From positions 1,178,001 through 1,242,000 of the forward strand of contig CANTUR010000154.1 of the NCBI GenBank assembly GCA_947683625.1: 64,000 bases of DNA, read 5' to 3'. Shown here one piece after another: positions 47,988 to 60,917 of the stretch; positions within the stretch are counted from its first letter, which is position 1; every line of letters starts with the position of its first letter. This DNA is from Mallotus nudiflorus (Eukaryota; Streptophyta; Magnoliopsida; Malpighiales; Euphorbiaceae). The position numbers were made by a program, and so were the translations under genes. Below the pieces are notes generated by a model. It ran no database searches. It was not told the DNA's origin and worked only from the letters and a program-made list of their open reading frames with translations.

Positions 47988-49857
47988 TGTAGGCAGCGAG
48001 GTTCAACGAGCGGTCAAATGTATGACAACCATGGCATTATGTGAGTTCGTGGCTCACTAGAAAATATAAAATGGGCTTGGGGTCCAAAATGAAAATAGAG
48101 TCACCACTCAGATAAAAGTCGGGACACACTATATAGCAACTAAATTCCACGGAAATTCTTAGAAGCCGTCATCAGAGATTAGATTCGAAAACTAGATATA
48201 GACTTTTGGAATGCCCACCTAACCTTGTGGTTGGCCTCTGTTTGTGTTTTATATTTTATTATCTTTAATTATTTAATCATTTCCTTTTTTACATGCAAAT
48301 CGCAATCGTTTCCAATTTTATATTTTAGTTCAAGTTTGCATATTAGTCTCATTTCATACTTATAACCCGACATTCAATATAAATAAAACAAATAATAATA
48401 ATAATAATAATTTACAATTATACATTCCAAATGAATAGCGAAACAAATTAAGGATTACAATATTTTGTACAAAGAAAATAAACTATACATAAACTAAAAA
48501 TAAACTGATTAATTATACGAATAAAACCTCTCAAAAACTAATTAATGGAATAATTATTCGATAATTAAAATTTACCAAATAATTCCTACAAGAAACACAA
48601 GTTAATGCTATCTCACAAAACAACAATATTATCTTACAAAAAAATAATCAACAAATAACATTTATAGGAAATATAAATAAAATCACAAAATAGTCCATAA
48701 ATAACACAATAATCATTATTCAATAACAATATTAAATAATATCGTAATCATGCATAAACTCAACATATATAACAAGACAAATACAAAAATCACATAAAAT
48801 ATATTAAATAAACATTAAAAATCAAAACAGACTGGTGTAGGATTCTGGTGAAGAGGCGACGCCTCTTCAACAAGGCGAGGCGTCGCCTCTTTAACAGAGA
48901 CAGTCTACATTTTTTAGATTCCAAGAAACTCAAAATTTATGCAAACAAAACAAAGACTGATTCAAATATATAAAGATTGACAACTAATATTCAATATTTT
49001 ATATAATTATGCTTCTCTATGACTTTAAATGTGCAACACAACTCAAGAAAACAAGTAAAAGAGTAATAAATCAAAATTTAATGAAAATAAAGAACTTATA
49101 GCATAAAAATGGGGAGTCTCACTTATTTGGACGAGCTGATGCTCCTCACTAAGCCCTTAGAGCTTGATTGATGGATTGAGTTCTTTGAATGTAAAAGAAT
49201 CCTTCTCCTTCTCAAGGAAATGAATTTTTTTATCCCAAAATTCCCCTCCTTCTTCCTCTTCTTCCTCTTTTCCTCTCTGTCTTTTTTTTTTCAGAGACCC
49301 CCCCAGCACTTAAAACTCCCCAAAGTCCAAAAAAGGTCCTCTTTTTAATGCCCTCTCTCTCCTTTTATGTCCTTTCCAATTCTTAACCCAACAACTCTCA
49401 CCCTCTCCATCATGCTTTTCATTGTTTCCTAGGCCCTCTTTTTCCTTTTTTTATGCTTTTTTTTTCTTTCTTTTTACATCATGAAAATTATCCTAAATAC
49501 AAAGTAGGTGAGTCTCAACTGTTACAATTAATGGCATTTAATGTTATAGTTGGTGGGTGTAAAGAAAGAGGCGGCGCCTCATTGATGCTTAGGGTGAAGA
49601 GACGATGCCTCTTCGTTGAGGTGATCACCTTTTCACCTAGGCCAAGGCTAGGCCTTTGGACTAAAAGGCTACATACTTAGGCTTTTGAGGCTTAGGCTTG
49701 CTATTTTGGGCTTGAAGTTGGTGTTTTGGGCTTGGTTTTAGTGTTTTGGGCTTTTGAGTCTATTTTAGAGAAGTTTCAGGCTTCCCTTGCATTCTGAACT
49801 CGTACTTTCTCATTATTAGGTTTTTGTTATAGGTCGATCAAATTGAAGGTGTCCACA
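47988..49857 (+). mobile_element. LTR (family X/Y), plus orientation
   Basis: It begins TGTAGGCAGCGAGGTTC and ends GGTGTCCACA, aligning in inverted orientation with 40560-42219. It carries two copies of the GAGGCG/CGCCTC inverted-repeat motif (48851-48896 and 49569-49630) and a CT-rich stretch (49240-49290). I found no matching target duplication (CATAT against GTTTG). It may therefore be one LTR of a larger element extending rightward into the tandem arrays and PMD gene, or a solo LTR with decayed flanks. Confidence 0.6.
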
Positions 49858-50035
49858 GTTTGCCACCTTGGTTATTTAAAAAATTAAATTTTTTGAAAAT
49901 AATTTTTTAAAAAAGCAACATGTATAGAAAATAATAAAGGTAAGAACGACATACCTAGCCTTTAAACTTCACTTGGGCCGTCAGCCTCAGGAATTCAAAC
50001 TTGAGCAGTTAAACTTTTGTTCAAAACATGATTGT

Positions 50036-50450
50036 GATCCTTAGGTTTTCCTGGCCCAATCAGTCACTCATTATAATTTGGCATGATTCCTAAGTTTTCC
50101 TGGCTCGAGAAGTCACTCAGTAAAGGAGATGAAAACATGACTATGATCCTCGAATTTTCTTAGCCCAATTAGCCACTCATTATAGTTGACGTGATTCTTA
50201 AGTTTTTCTGGCTTGAGAAGCCACTTAGTAAAAGAGATGAAAATGTGACCATGATCCTTGGATTTTCCTAGCTCTATTAACTACTCATTATAGTCTATCA
50301 TCAAAGTCAGGTTTTCCTAGCTCAAGAGGTACTTAGTAAAGAGATGAAAAAATAACCGTGTTCCTCAAATTTTCCTTTCTCGACCAGTTACTCATTATAG
50401 TTTGGCATAAAACTTGAGTTTTCCTAGCCCAAGATTTACTTGGTAAAAGA
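50036..50450 (+). repeat. Tandem array, about 108-bp unit, four copies
   Basis: Units start GATCC or GTTCC at 50036, 50145, 50253 and 50360. Each holds GTTTTCCTGGCCC-like, CAGTCACTCATTATAGTTTGGC-like and GGCTCGAGAAGTCACT-like words, then AGTAAA-GAGATGAAAA. Each unit itself contains two TTTTCCT-GGC half-units, so it may have arisen from a shorter ancestor. Copies are diverged but clearly aligned. Confidence 0.85.
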
Positions 50451-50454
50451 AGAT

Positions 50455-50810
50455 GCACTTTGGGGATTCAAAACCTAACCAAACACCCACTTAGAAAGGA
50501 AGATGCACTTTGAGGATTTAAACCTGACCATACACCTCCTTCTGACATGCACTTCAAGGATTTAAACCCGACTAGACACTTTTTCTTTTGCGTACTTCGA
50601 GGATTCAAACCTAATAGACGCTTCTTCTTTCGTACACTTCAAGGATTCAAACCTAACTAGACACTTCTTCTCTCATGCACTTTGGGGATTCAAACTTGAC
50701 CAGACGCTTATTCTTTTAAGCACTTCGAGGATTCAAACCCGACCAGACACTTCTTCTTTTATGCACTTTGAGGATTCAAACCCGACTAGACACTTCTTCT
50801 TTATGATGCT
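50455..50810 (+). repeat. Tandem array, about 43-bp unit, eight copies
   Basis: GCACTT or GTACTT starts recur near 50455, 50505, 50549, 50592, 50634, 50677, 50720 and 50763. Each is followed by (G/C)(A/G)AGGATTCAAACC(C/T)GACCAGACAC and TTCTTCTTT. Spacing settles at 43-44 bp. The array follows the 108-bp array directly and ends about 140 bp before a TATA-like run. Confidence 0.88.
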
Positions 50811-50944
50811 TTGATTAAACTATTTTTGACTCTCAAATAGAGATTTCAAGGTACACTTGATAAGCAAAACACACTTTTTTTTAGAAAACATATCTTTGAT
50901 GGGCCATGGGCCAACTCGTGTTCTTTCCCTCCCAGGGGCTTCAC

Positions 50945-51105
50945 CCTCTTTTTTATATATATATATTTACAAATCTTCCTCTTTTACACTTCAACTTCTT
51001 ATATAAATTCTTCTTTTCCTTTTTTAAAACTACTTTCACTTTTCTACTTTCAAAACCCTTTTTTCTCTTTTTTCTTTTTCTTCACTTTTCTAACCTTTCA
51101 TTGTT
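50945..51105 (+). promoter_or_regulatory. TATA-like run and pyrimidine-rich leader of the PMD gene
   Basis: TTTTATATATATATATTT at about 50951-50967 is followed by a CT-rich leader to the ATG at 51106-51108. Spacing fits a plant core promoter. This is inference from composition only. Confidence 0.4.
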
Positions 51106-54100
51106 ATGGATATTGCACAGACTTTGAATTTTCTTGCATGGGATCTAGTAGCACTTACAGTGCATCCCTTATGTAGTTTCGAGCTTAGTGTAGGAGACGA
51201 GATCTCCCTTTTCACGGACATGCGATCCCATATTTGTGGATTAGCCATAGGAGAGGTTAGTACTCAATTTCTTTAATTTTTCCTACAAATAATATTAAAT
51301 AACATTAGGTTACTATTTAATGATGTATGTTTATCAATTTAACAAAAATAAATTGGATTTAATTAAATGAAATTATAAAATTTAAATAATTCTGTCAGAT
51401 CTTTGACACGAAGAGGCGTTGCCTCTTCGGTGAGGCGATCGCTACATCACAAAGAGATGTTTGCCTCTTTGTATCTAAGAGTTTACAAAGAGGCGATACC
51501 TTTTTAATTGGACAATCGCCTCTAAAGCAGAGGTGTTTGCCTCTTCAATAAAATTCTGAAAAAAATTACTTCATTCTCATAAAATTAAAATTTCACTCCT
51601 TATTTTACTCTTGTAGCTTGATGCTCACACCCTCAAGTGTGTTAGGAACTTCAACGGTGCTCATATTTAGTACGATAAGCTCACAGACGCTGTGAAGGCT
51701 CGTATTCATGACACTGGATTTTTTAACTTTATTTTAGCACTCCTAGCATAGTATGGGCATATCGACTATCAGCCCTTATATGCTTTGATGGAGAAATGGT
51801 CTGACACCACTCTTACATTCCATCTTCCTTTTGGGGAGTTTACTCTCGATCCAGTGGCTTTTACTGCAATCAACGACATTGCTTGTGCTTGGGATTCTGT
51901 TCTTTTGATGCTAGTCTCCATCAATTATCTCCAGACCATCTCACCTTCATTGAGCGTCTACTTAGCATAGTCCCGAGTATGAAGGGGACAAATATAGTGA
52001 AACTCGATTCCATTAGCAGCTTCTATTCTCGCTCTAGAGTGGAGGTGACTACCATACCTTGCTAGATTAATGAGGTAGTATGCGCATTCTTGGTTTACTT
52101 ACCAGGCACTACTCTCTTCGTAGACACTGCTAGTTCTATAGACTTGAGCTTCCTAATGCCCTTGAGAAATCTAGACCTAGTGGCCACATATGAATAGGGT
52201 CATGACCCAAAACAGGGGCCATGATCGGCGCTAGGGAACGAGAATTCTTTTGAATCCGGAACCCGTAGCAAGTCTAAAAATAAAATAAAATAAACAATAA
52301 TAATTATAACAACACTTAATGCAGCGAAAATAAAATCATAATTATCAAAACAATAATCCACCACGGGATTTAAATCAAATCCATATCTCATATATATAAA
52401 TAAATTCTTTAATACAAGTTTCAGTTCAAATTCTTAAAATACATAACTCACACAAATATAATACATAAAACCCATAAACTTATTACAACTACTGTAGTGT
52501 CTAGATTATAAAAATAAAACTCAAGTGAGCAGTTTACATAAAGAAGCTGGGGCGGAAGAAATTCGACGTACAGGCCTGCTACTGAGGTCTGAGGAAGAAG
52601 ACTCTCCTGAAAAATGGTCAACAGAGGGGAGTCAGACCTTACTGAGTGAATTACTATAATATATATACATGCATAGTAAATGACAATGCATACAGTCAAC
52701 AATATATATCTATTATGTGTATATACAGGCAAATATACACAGATGCAGTAAAATCATTTTATATATTTTATTGAAAATCATCGTTTATGAAGGATCAAAT
52801 AGAACCCTAGAAAATCGCAACCTCAAACAGTGTTAGACAACACTCTAGCCATACAGGCTCACTTATTCCAATATATTCACTTATTCCATTTGGACAGTAG
52901 ACTGGCCCCGAGACACTAAGTCAATCGAGCTCCAACAGTCTGACTGTTAGTGTGATTGACCCTGAGACACTAGGTCAACCGAGCTCCAGCAATCACACCT
53001 CCAAACCATATCTCACACATCAAATAATCATATCCAATCAATATCCACAAATGGTTAGTAATATAGCCTAAATGCTATAAGCGTACCGGTACGTACTTGA
53101 TCCTAGTGCTGCCCACTAGGTAGCACATTCTATTGATATCCTTCATTAAAACATAAAACATACATTCACAAAAATAAATGATGCATGAATTGAATAAAAT
53201 AACAACATAAACCATATATATACTAAAAATATACCAAAAGTAAACCAGGTAGATTTCGAGTATATATACGTTAAATAAATCCAATTAAATTACAAAATAA
53301 ACTAGAAATATACTTAAAAACATTTTAAACATAATTCATTAATAAAACATGCATATAGCTTAAAATATACCAAAAATAAACCAAAAATACCCTAAAAATA
53401 AACTTAAGTACTAATTAAATCATTATGCATATTTAATCAAAATAAAACATATATTTCTAAAATCATCCACCCTAAGCATATATATATAAAATAGTAACTC
53501 ACACTTAGTGTGCTCCTCGAGATGGGTCCGACGGGCTTGGTCCACTAAGCCTCGATCTCGGCGCAACTAATCATACAAAAATAGCAGACATCAGAATAAA
53601 CTTAATAGAAAATCCTAGAAACTCGATCTAAAATATTAGACACAGAATCAGAATTAGGGTTCGACCGAACATCACGTTTTACGAGAATTCTACCAAAAAT
53701 TTGGTAGAACCTCCCCTGTAAAACAGACATCTCTCTACTCAAAGAGTAGAGCCGGCCCTGCAAAGAAACACACTTTGAAAAATAGACACAAAAACACATC
53801 CATAACCCCTCGATCGGACTCCAAACTATAGTTTACCGATCGAAGTCCACAATTCACAGAATAATATAGAAATACCGAAAATACCCTTATATCATAGAAA
53901 TATATTTTATAAGTAGAAATTACATAATTAACCTTAAAACACAGTAAAAATCGATAAAAACTCATTTTATTAGAAAAATTATATATTATATATATAATTG
54001 AAAATAATTCACGAAAAATAGTTTTAATTAGTTAAAAATACTAAATAATTTGTAGAAATTATTTTTATATCTTAAATAGCTATTAAAACCAATTTAATTA

Positions 54101-56968
54101 CATTTTTAGTCAATTTAGGGTAAAATTACCAAAATACCCCTATATATATAAATATACTAAAATTACTCCAAAAATTCACCAAAAATAGTATGATTATCAA
54201 AAATTAATTTTCTCAACATATTTATCAATAATATCAATAAATAAACTCAATTAAATAATTAATTTCAATTAAAAACACAATTAACCCTATTTTATCAAAA
54301 TTACATAAACTAATTAAATTCAAAATAAATACATAGAAATTCATAAAAATTCCAAATAAATTTCTATAATTCAATTAAACACCTATATTTATCATAAAAC
54401 ACAATTTCATAATTTATTTAATTAATTTTCGAAAATTAGAAAATAATAATAAAATATTCAAAAATACCCAAAAATCAAAATAATTCCCAAAAATTCTACA
54501 AAAATTCACACATGTATATTAATCTAAGGGGAACAAAATTTTTGAATTAATTTTTTCATGAATCAATCAATTCGAAGTTCCAAAAAAATCAAGAACCCTA
54601 AAATGGCTGAATTACCAAAATCGAAACCTAAGGAAATCAAGACCATTTTAAGTGAAACAAAACTTGGAATCACACTCATCAGAGCTCAAGGAGAATAAAG
54701 AGACCAGCAGTGTCGAAAATGGTGGCCAGAATCGCTGTGAACGATGGTGAGAATGAATTCGGCTTCTCCGGCGATATCAAGCTCCTCCGACGCTGGAAAT
54801 GGGCTCTGCTGGCGGCGGAACAGCTGGAGGAAGGAGGTGGCATGCCGGGAGGCACACCGATGGTGAGAAAATGGGATGGCAGCGATCGAAATGGTGAGGG
54901 GAGCGATCGGGAGTGAGGGAGGAGGATGGATGGCACAACCGTAAATAACTCAAACTTTAATTTTTGTTTAATATTAAATGTATATGTATATATATATATA
55001 TATACTTTACACTATATATTAAAATAATATAAAATCACACACATTAAATATACACCAAACATATATAATTTAATATTTTAAAATTTAATACACCTAAAAA
55101 TAATTAAATAATATTAAAACTAATTAATAAATAATAAAATATTAGGATAATTAATTAAACCCTAGTTAAATAAATAAATACACATATATACGTTATTTAG
55201 TACTTTAAAAATATATATGAGTTCATGCAAGTCCGTAAAATTGTTTAAAATAATTAATAATAAATAATTTACGTGTCAATTTTTCCGAAAATGCAAGTCC
55301 CGGGAAAATTTTACGTAAAGTGCTTAAAATAATATAAAACAATTAAAAATCAATTTTAATTAAATAGCAACTCATGAAATGTCATAAATATATACAAAAA
55401 TTATTAACACTGCATATCTCGATGCAGTATTAAAATATTTAAAAATACGGGATATTACAGTAGGTGTGCTCTAGCCTATCTATACTAGAGTATGGATGAG
55501 TCTGTGCATGGAGCCATAAGGCTTTGTGGCTTCTAGCATGCCATTCTAGTACTTTCCTTTTTTTATTATTATTAAGTTCCACCTCAACTGCTATTATCAA
55601 AATTTATTATCACTTCTTTCTTTCTTGTTTAGGATTGGGTTCTAGAGCTGGAGTTGATTATAAGGATTACTCGTGTTATCGACACTCCTTTCCTTACTAT
55701 GGCGAGATGGGGCCCCAATTGCGCTTGGAGGAGATCGGTTGCTTGTGTACATATTCATCGTGAGCGACTAAATACTCTTACACCCGGTAAGGTAGGTACC
55801 TGCAGACATAATTGTAATTAGTAACATATTTATCAATCAAATCCATTCATTTTCTGGTTTATTTTCATAATTATGTATGGATTTATGGGGTCCCTAGGTT
55901 GGATGGTCTCAGGTTATGATCCACTCGATTTTGTTATCTCGAAAGAGGTTACTACTCAGAGGGCTTGACTGTAAAGTTTGGCATCTCGGTAAGAGAGTAC
56001 ATCAGTGGCGAATGGGTACTCGAGTGAGACGACCACCTCTCTCTCCTCCTCGGGATATTTTTTAGGCTCTTGAGTTAGAGGGAGATGAGCTTGATTAGGC
56101 TCTAGCAGGAGATGATGTTGCGGATCATTACGAGAGGAGGAAGTCTTACTATATGGATTTCATATAAGCTTATCTCATACAGAGGGTGCCTTTACCTGCA
56201 CCTGCACTTCAGGTAAGTATACAATTATATTAAACACATATTTTACATTCATGTTAATGGATACCGTTTCTTGACTCAATTTTCATTCTTAGGTACCAGC
56301 TAGGGCACTAGCTCCTTATTATAGGCCCACTATACAGAAGAGGCCTCATCAGCATCCTTGCATTATGCTTAGTAGTAAGGGTTTCTCTTCTGGCACACCT
56401 CCTAATGCAGATCTTTCTAGCTCTTGATCCCAAATGGTAGCTGGTAGACTTGCTACTACCCCTGACCTACTGACCCATTGTTGGGTGCCTTCAGGTAAGC
56501 TTTCTCGTCAATTCTTGATGCTATACATAACCTTGGAGCTAGCATTCCTTCCAGAGGCCGCTCCACATGTGAGTTCCTTTCTTTTAAGGTCATGTTCTCA
56601 AATTTGACTTAATGCATGGTTAGTTCTAACAATATATTAATTGTGTAGATACCTCAAGATTAGGGAGAGTATATATACTGGGTGATCGAGGCCCATCGGG
56701 ACTTCCTGATATAGATGACACAACAATGGAAGGTAAAAACTATGCCTTATTTCTATATGTATGCATGCTCTCATGACTCTTACCTCTCATTGTGTCTTGA
56801 CAGGACTGAGATAAGGCTAGTCAAGATAGGATTACTGCTCTCAAGCGTCATTTGGTTGCTCTCTAGGTCGAGGGTAATGAGGAAGAGGAGCCAGTTAATG
56901 AGTATACTGAGGATAACGGTGTTGACGATGGAGCTGACCCTACTGACGATCCTGTTGATGATGAGTAA
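51106..56968 (+). pseudogene. Plant mobile domain (PMD-like) gene, decayed and split by a solo LTR
   Basis: The first exon (51106-51259) reads MDIAQTLNFLAWDLVALTV to GLAIGE before a GT donor. Exon two (about 51617-52190) has LTDAVKARIHDTGFFNFILA, YGHIDYQPLYALMEKW, TTLTFHLPFGEFTLDPVAFT and MKGTNIVKLDS. After the LTR insertion (52199-55459) it resumes at about 55460 with LAYLY, MDESVHGAIRLCGF, MARWGPNCAWRRSVACVH and IHRERLNTLTPGK. Exons near 55898-56211 and 56292-56570, and the last ending at 56968 in an Asp/Glu-rich tail, keep GT-AG signals. In-frame stops include TAG 51668-51670, TAG 51749-51751 and several after 56060. PMD proteins derive from transposons, and some domesticated ones act in silencing and meristem maintenance. 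This copy cannot make a full protein. The family name is by recalled motif resemblance. Confidence 0.7.
52199..55459 (-). mobile_element. Solo gypsy-type LTR (family A), 3.26 kb, inserted in the PMD gene
   Basis: On the minus strand it begins TGTAATATCCCGTATTTTT and ends GGGTCATGAC. The flanks ATAGG (52194-52198) and GTAGG (55460-55464) match at four of five bases, as expected for a 5-bp target duplication with one later change. It aligns throughout with 57657-60917 and has the same length. It contains a GC-richer block (about 54700-54920) conserved between copies. No internal region is present, so it is a solo LTR. Confidence 0.8.
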
Positions 56969-57336
56969 AGGGGTATCCTTGAGGTCTTCTAGTATAGGAT
57001 CATTTTGTTTGGAGGCATTTTTGCTATCTTGAACCATTGGCGTGTTACCTTTTTAATTAACTTTTACTTTATCATTTTTATGTTTTTCACTGAATGAATG
57101 ATGCACATTTAAATTCAAATTATGGCAAGATTTTTTAATCGAATAAGGGATTATTATTATTGCTGAATTACTCTCTTATGAATTTGCATGTATAGTACAA
57201 TCATTTTGTAGTAACACAAAGATAGGTTTTGACTGTTAGAGAGGCATTGCCTAATCATAGAGGTGATCGCCTCTACAAGTTTAGGTTGTAGCTACTTAAA
57301 CCCCTAGCTCTCTTTCAAAATCCCAAATTTCTTTAT
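56969..57336. other. PMD 3' flank with a GAGGCA/CGCCTC motif
   Basis: No gene. GAGGCATTGCCTAATCATAGAGGTGATCGCCTCTAC at about 57240-57275 is another copy of the GC-rich inverted-repeat motif seen in the X/Y LTRs and the PMD intron. Confidence 0.55.
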
Positions 57337-57656
57337 TGTCATGACCCAAGCCAAGGAGTCATGATTGACACTAGGGAACGAGAATTCTTTCGAATCCGGA
57401 ACCTGTAGCAAGCCTTAAAAAATAAAAACACATGCAATAAATAAATAAAATACTTCATAATTAACACTTTAAAATTGATATAAAAATAAATACATAAATG
57501 TCATATCATAAATAAAAATATTTATACAATATTTTAATACAAAGTCCAAGACCAAAATAACACACTACCAATACAATAACACTACTACTGCAGTTTTCTA
57601 GAATGCAATAATAGTTCAAAGATGTAATTTACATTAAATAGCTGGGGTGGAAGAAA
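57337..57656 (-). mobile_element. Truncated gypsy LTR fragment (family A), interrupted by another copy
   Basis: TGTCATGACCC through the CTAGGGAACGAGAATTC segment to GCTGGGGTGGAAGAAAT matches the first 320 bp of the family A LTR. It stops where the next full LTR copy begins, so it was interrupted by, or recombined with, that copy. Confidence 0.75.
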
Positions 57657-60600
57657 TATCACGACCCAAACTGGGGGCCATGACTGGCGCTAGGGAACGA
57701 GAATTCTATCAAATTTGGAACTCGTAGCAAGCCTTAAAAGAAAAGAATGCAATAAATTCAAACAAATAAATATGCATCATAATTAAAATCTCAAATTAAT
57801 ATAATAAAAAAAATCTCTTTCATATCACAATAAAAAAATATTAATACACTGTTCAGAGAAAGGCTTCTAAATTAAAATCATACAAAGTAAATATAAAATA
57901 CAACTCACTACTGATACACAATATGACTACTGTAGTTTTCTAGAGTACAATATAAAAATTAGGTAGATAATTTACATAAAAGAGTTGGGGTGGAAGAAAT
58001 TCAGCGGATAGGTCTACTGGTGAGGTCTGAAGAAGAAGACTCTCCTGTAAAAATGTCAACTGAGGGGAGTCAGACCTCACTAAGTGAATTATTATAATAT
58101 ATATACATGCATTTCCTATATGTCAAATGCAATCAAACATTCATATATAATAAATAATATACAAGCATTTCACATAGATGCTGAAAATCACTTTATATAA
58201 TAATACTGAAAAATCATAGATTTATGAAGGATCAAATAGAACCTTATTTAATGGCAACCTCAATCAATAATAGCATCACTCTAGCCATACAAGCTCACTT
58301 AATTTCAAATAAATTCACTTATTCCATATGGACAGTAGGCTGGCCTCGAGACACTAAGTCAATCGAGCTCCAGCAGTCTGACTGTCAGTGTGATTGGCCT
58401 CGAGACACTAGGTTAACTGAGCTCCAGCAACCACACTATTCAATCATATCAATCTCAATCAATTAATCAATCTCTATCAAATCATAATTACCATAAGTAA
58501 TTCTCACTCAACCCTAAATCTATCGCACCGATACGTACACGGTCCTAGTGCTACCCACTAGGTAGCACATTTTTTCGATACCCTTCATTTAAAATAAAAC
58601 ATTCATATGGAAAAATAAATAATGCAGAATAACATTCATAAGAAATAAATAAATCATATATATACCAGAAATATACCTAAAATAAACTAAGTGTATTTCA
58701 AGTATATATATGTCAAATAAATTTGAAATCAATCATAAAAGATGTCAAATATAAACCAATAATATACTAAAAACATGCTAAGTATTTATCAAAAGTAAAA
58801 CATGCATTTAGTTAGAAATATATAAAAAATATACTAAAAATATACCTAAAATATACTAATTATTTAATGAAACAATTTATGAATAAATACAAATCAAAAC
58901 ATGAATATATACTAAAACATGCATCCTAAATGCGACGTATAAATAAAATAACAACTCACAAGTTTACGCTCCTTGAGACTGGTTTGACAGGTTCGGTCCA
59001 CTAGGCCTCAGTCTCGGCGCAACTAAACACTAAAATAATAACAACAATCAGAATAATTCTAACTTATACTTCTAGAGAGACTCGATATAAGAATACGAAA
59101 ATTAGAAAAAAAATTGAAAACTCAGTATCAACATGACGTTACGTTTTACGAGAATTCTACCGATTTCGGTAAAGATTCCTCTGTAAAATGGACATCTCTC
59201 TACTAAAAAGTAGAGTCGATCCTGCAAGAAAATACACTTCTAATAACAGAATATTCAACATCTTCGATTAGGACCCCGAACTACACAATTCTCCCAACGA
59301 AGTCTACAATTTCATCAAAAATCAAATAATATAATAAATATATTAAAAAATCAATAAATGCCACAAATATCCTCAAAATATTAAAATATAGCATATTAAA
59401 ACACTCAATATAATTATTTTCACAATAATTAAATAAAAATTCCAAAATAATAATATAATATTATTAAAAATGAAATTTCTCAATAATTCAATATTTAATA
59501 GTAAAAATCCACTTTATATATTCAATTAACATAAATAGCCTATATATATATATTAAAAGTAATTAAAAACCCAATTAATTACCAATTTAGTAAATAATAT
59601 ATTATTTGAAAATAATTTTTAAAAATTAGTATTAATTAATTAAAAATAGTAAATAATTTATAATAATAATTTCATTATCTTAAATAATTCTAAAACCATT
59701 TAAAACATAACATTTAACTATAATTTTAACAAAATTACACAATTACCCTAATAATTCAAAATGCACATAATACTAAATAATTTCTTCAAAAATTATATAA
59801 AATCATTAAAATTATTTTGTCAACATATATTATTCTAATATTATCTAAAACATATATTTAAGCAATAATTTCAACAAAAATATACATTTAACCTAATTTT
59901 CCAATATTTACATAATATAAAAATATTATTAAAAATCACACAATATTCTCAAAAATTAATTTTCAACACTAAAATTAATATCAACTTATAATAACACTAA
60001 ATCAACCAATTTTATAATTAAATAAATTAATTTACAAAAATTAAATAAATAATAAAAAAATAATAAAAAAATTCACCAAAATTCAAAAGAATTCCAAAAA
60101 TTATAACAAAAATATTTTCATGAAGCTCAAGCAATAAGGATCAAAGTTTCTTAAGGGAGTTTTCAAGATTCAACCAAAAATCAACCCAAAAAAAAAATCA
60201 TAAAAGCTCAAAACCAAAAAATCAATAAAATTTAGAAACGATCAGGTTAGAGCTTAAACGGAGCTTGGAATCGAGATCACCGGAGCTCAGGGAGTCAAAA
60301 GAGACTAGCAGAGCTCAAAATAGTGGCCGAAAAATGTTCGACGGCGAGGAAGAAGCTCCTGCTATCGTTGCCATTTCTACTTGTTGCCAGCGCTGGAGAA
60401 GAAGGAAGAAGGCGGCAGAGCTTCTGGCTAAAGGAGGGTGGTCGGCTGGAGGTGTGGGAGGCACACCGATGGTAGGGAAATCGGTTTGGCAGCGGGAGGG
60501 AAGGGAGTTTAAAGTGAGTTTGTGTTTTGTTTTTCTTGTTCTTCGATTTGTGTATATATATATAAACACACACATATACAATAATAAACACATAGTATAA

Positions 60601-60917
60601 AATGAACAACAAATGATAATAATAATAATAATACTAATGAAATAGTTTAACAATAACACAAATAATGAAATTTAATAAAAAAACATTAATAGAAATAATA
60701 ATACACTAAATTAATATTATTAAAATAATACTATCCGAAATAATAAACATCAATAATGTAATTAAATGTATAAAATATTTACGTAGAAAATATAATTTAA
60801 CATAAAATAATAATTATTAATCACAAAATAGTAAAATAAATAAATATAACTTTTAAATTTATTAACACTACATATTTTAATATATATTAAAATAATTTAA
60901 AAATATGGGTTATTACA
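57657..60917 (-). mobile_element. Full-length gypsy LTR (family A), second copy, 3.26 kb
   Basis: On the minus strand it begins TGTAATAACCCATATTTTT and ends GGGTCGTGATA. It shares with 52199-55459 the CTAGGGAACGAGAATTC start, GGAGTCAGACCT, CTAGTGCTACCCACTAGGTAGCACA and GGAGGCACACCGATGGT segments. The two copies have diverged by many substitutions. It is next to integrase sequence in the same orientation, but the pol frame is cut off by the LTR without a polypurine tract. It is therefore more likely inserted into, or recombined with, an older element than a normal 3' LTR. Confidence 0.78.

Noticed and set aside
50036..50810. Possible CRISPR-like repeat array
   Set aside because: Units are directly tandem and diverged, without unique spacers, in a plant nuclear context.
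54679..54936. Open frames on both strands in the GC-richer block of the solo LTR (similar at 60265-60659)
   Set aside because: The frames differ between LTR copies, so the block is conserved as DNA, not as protein.
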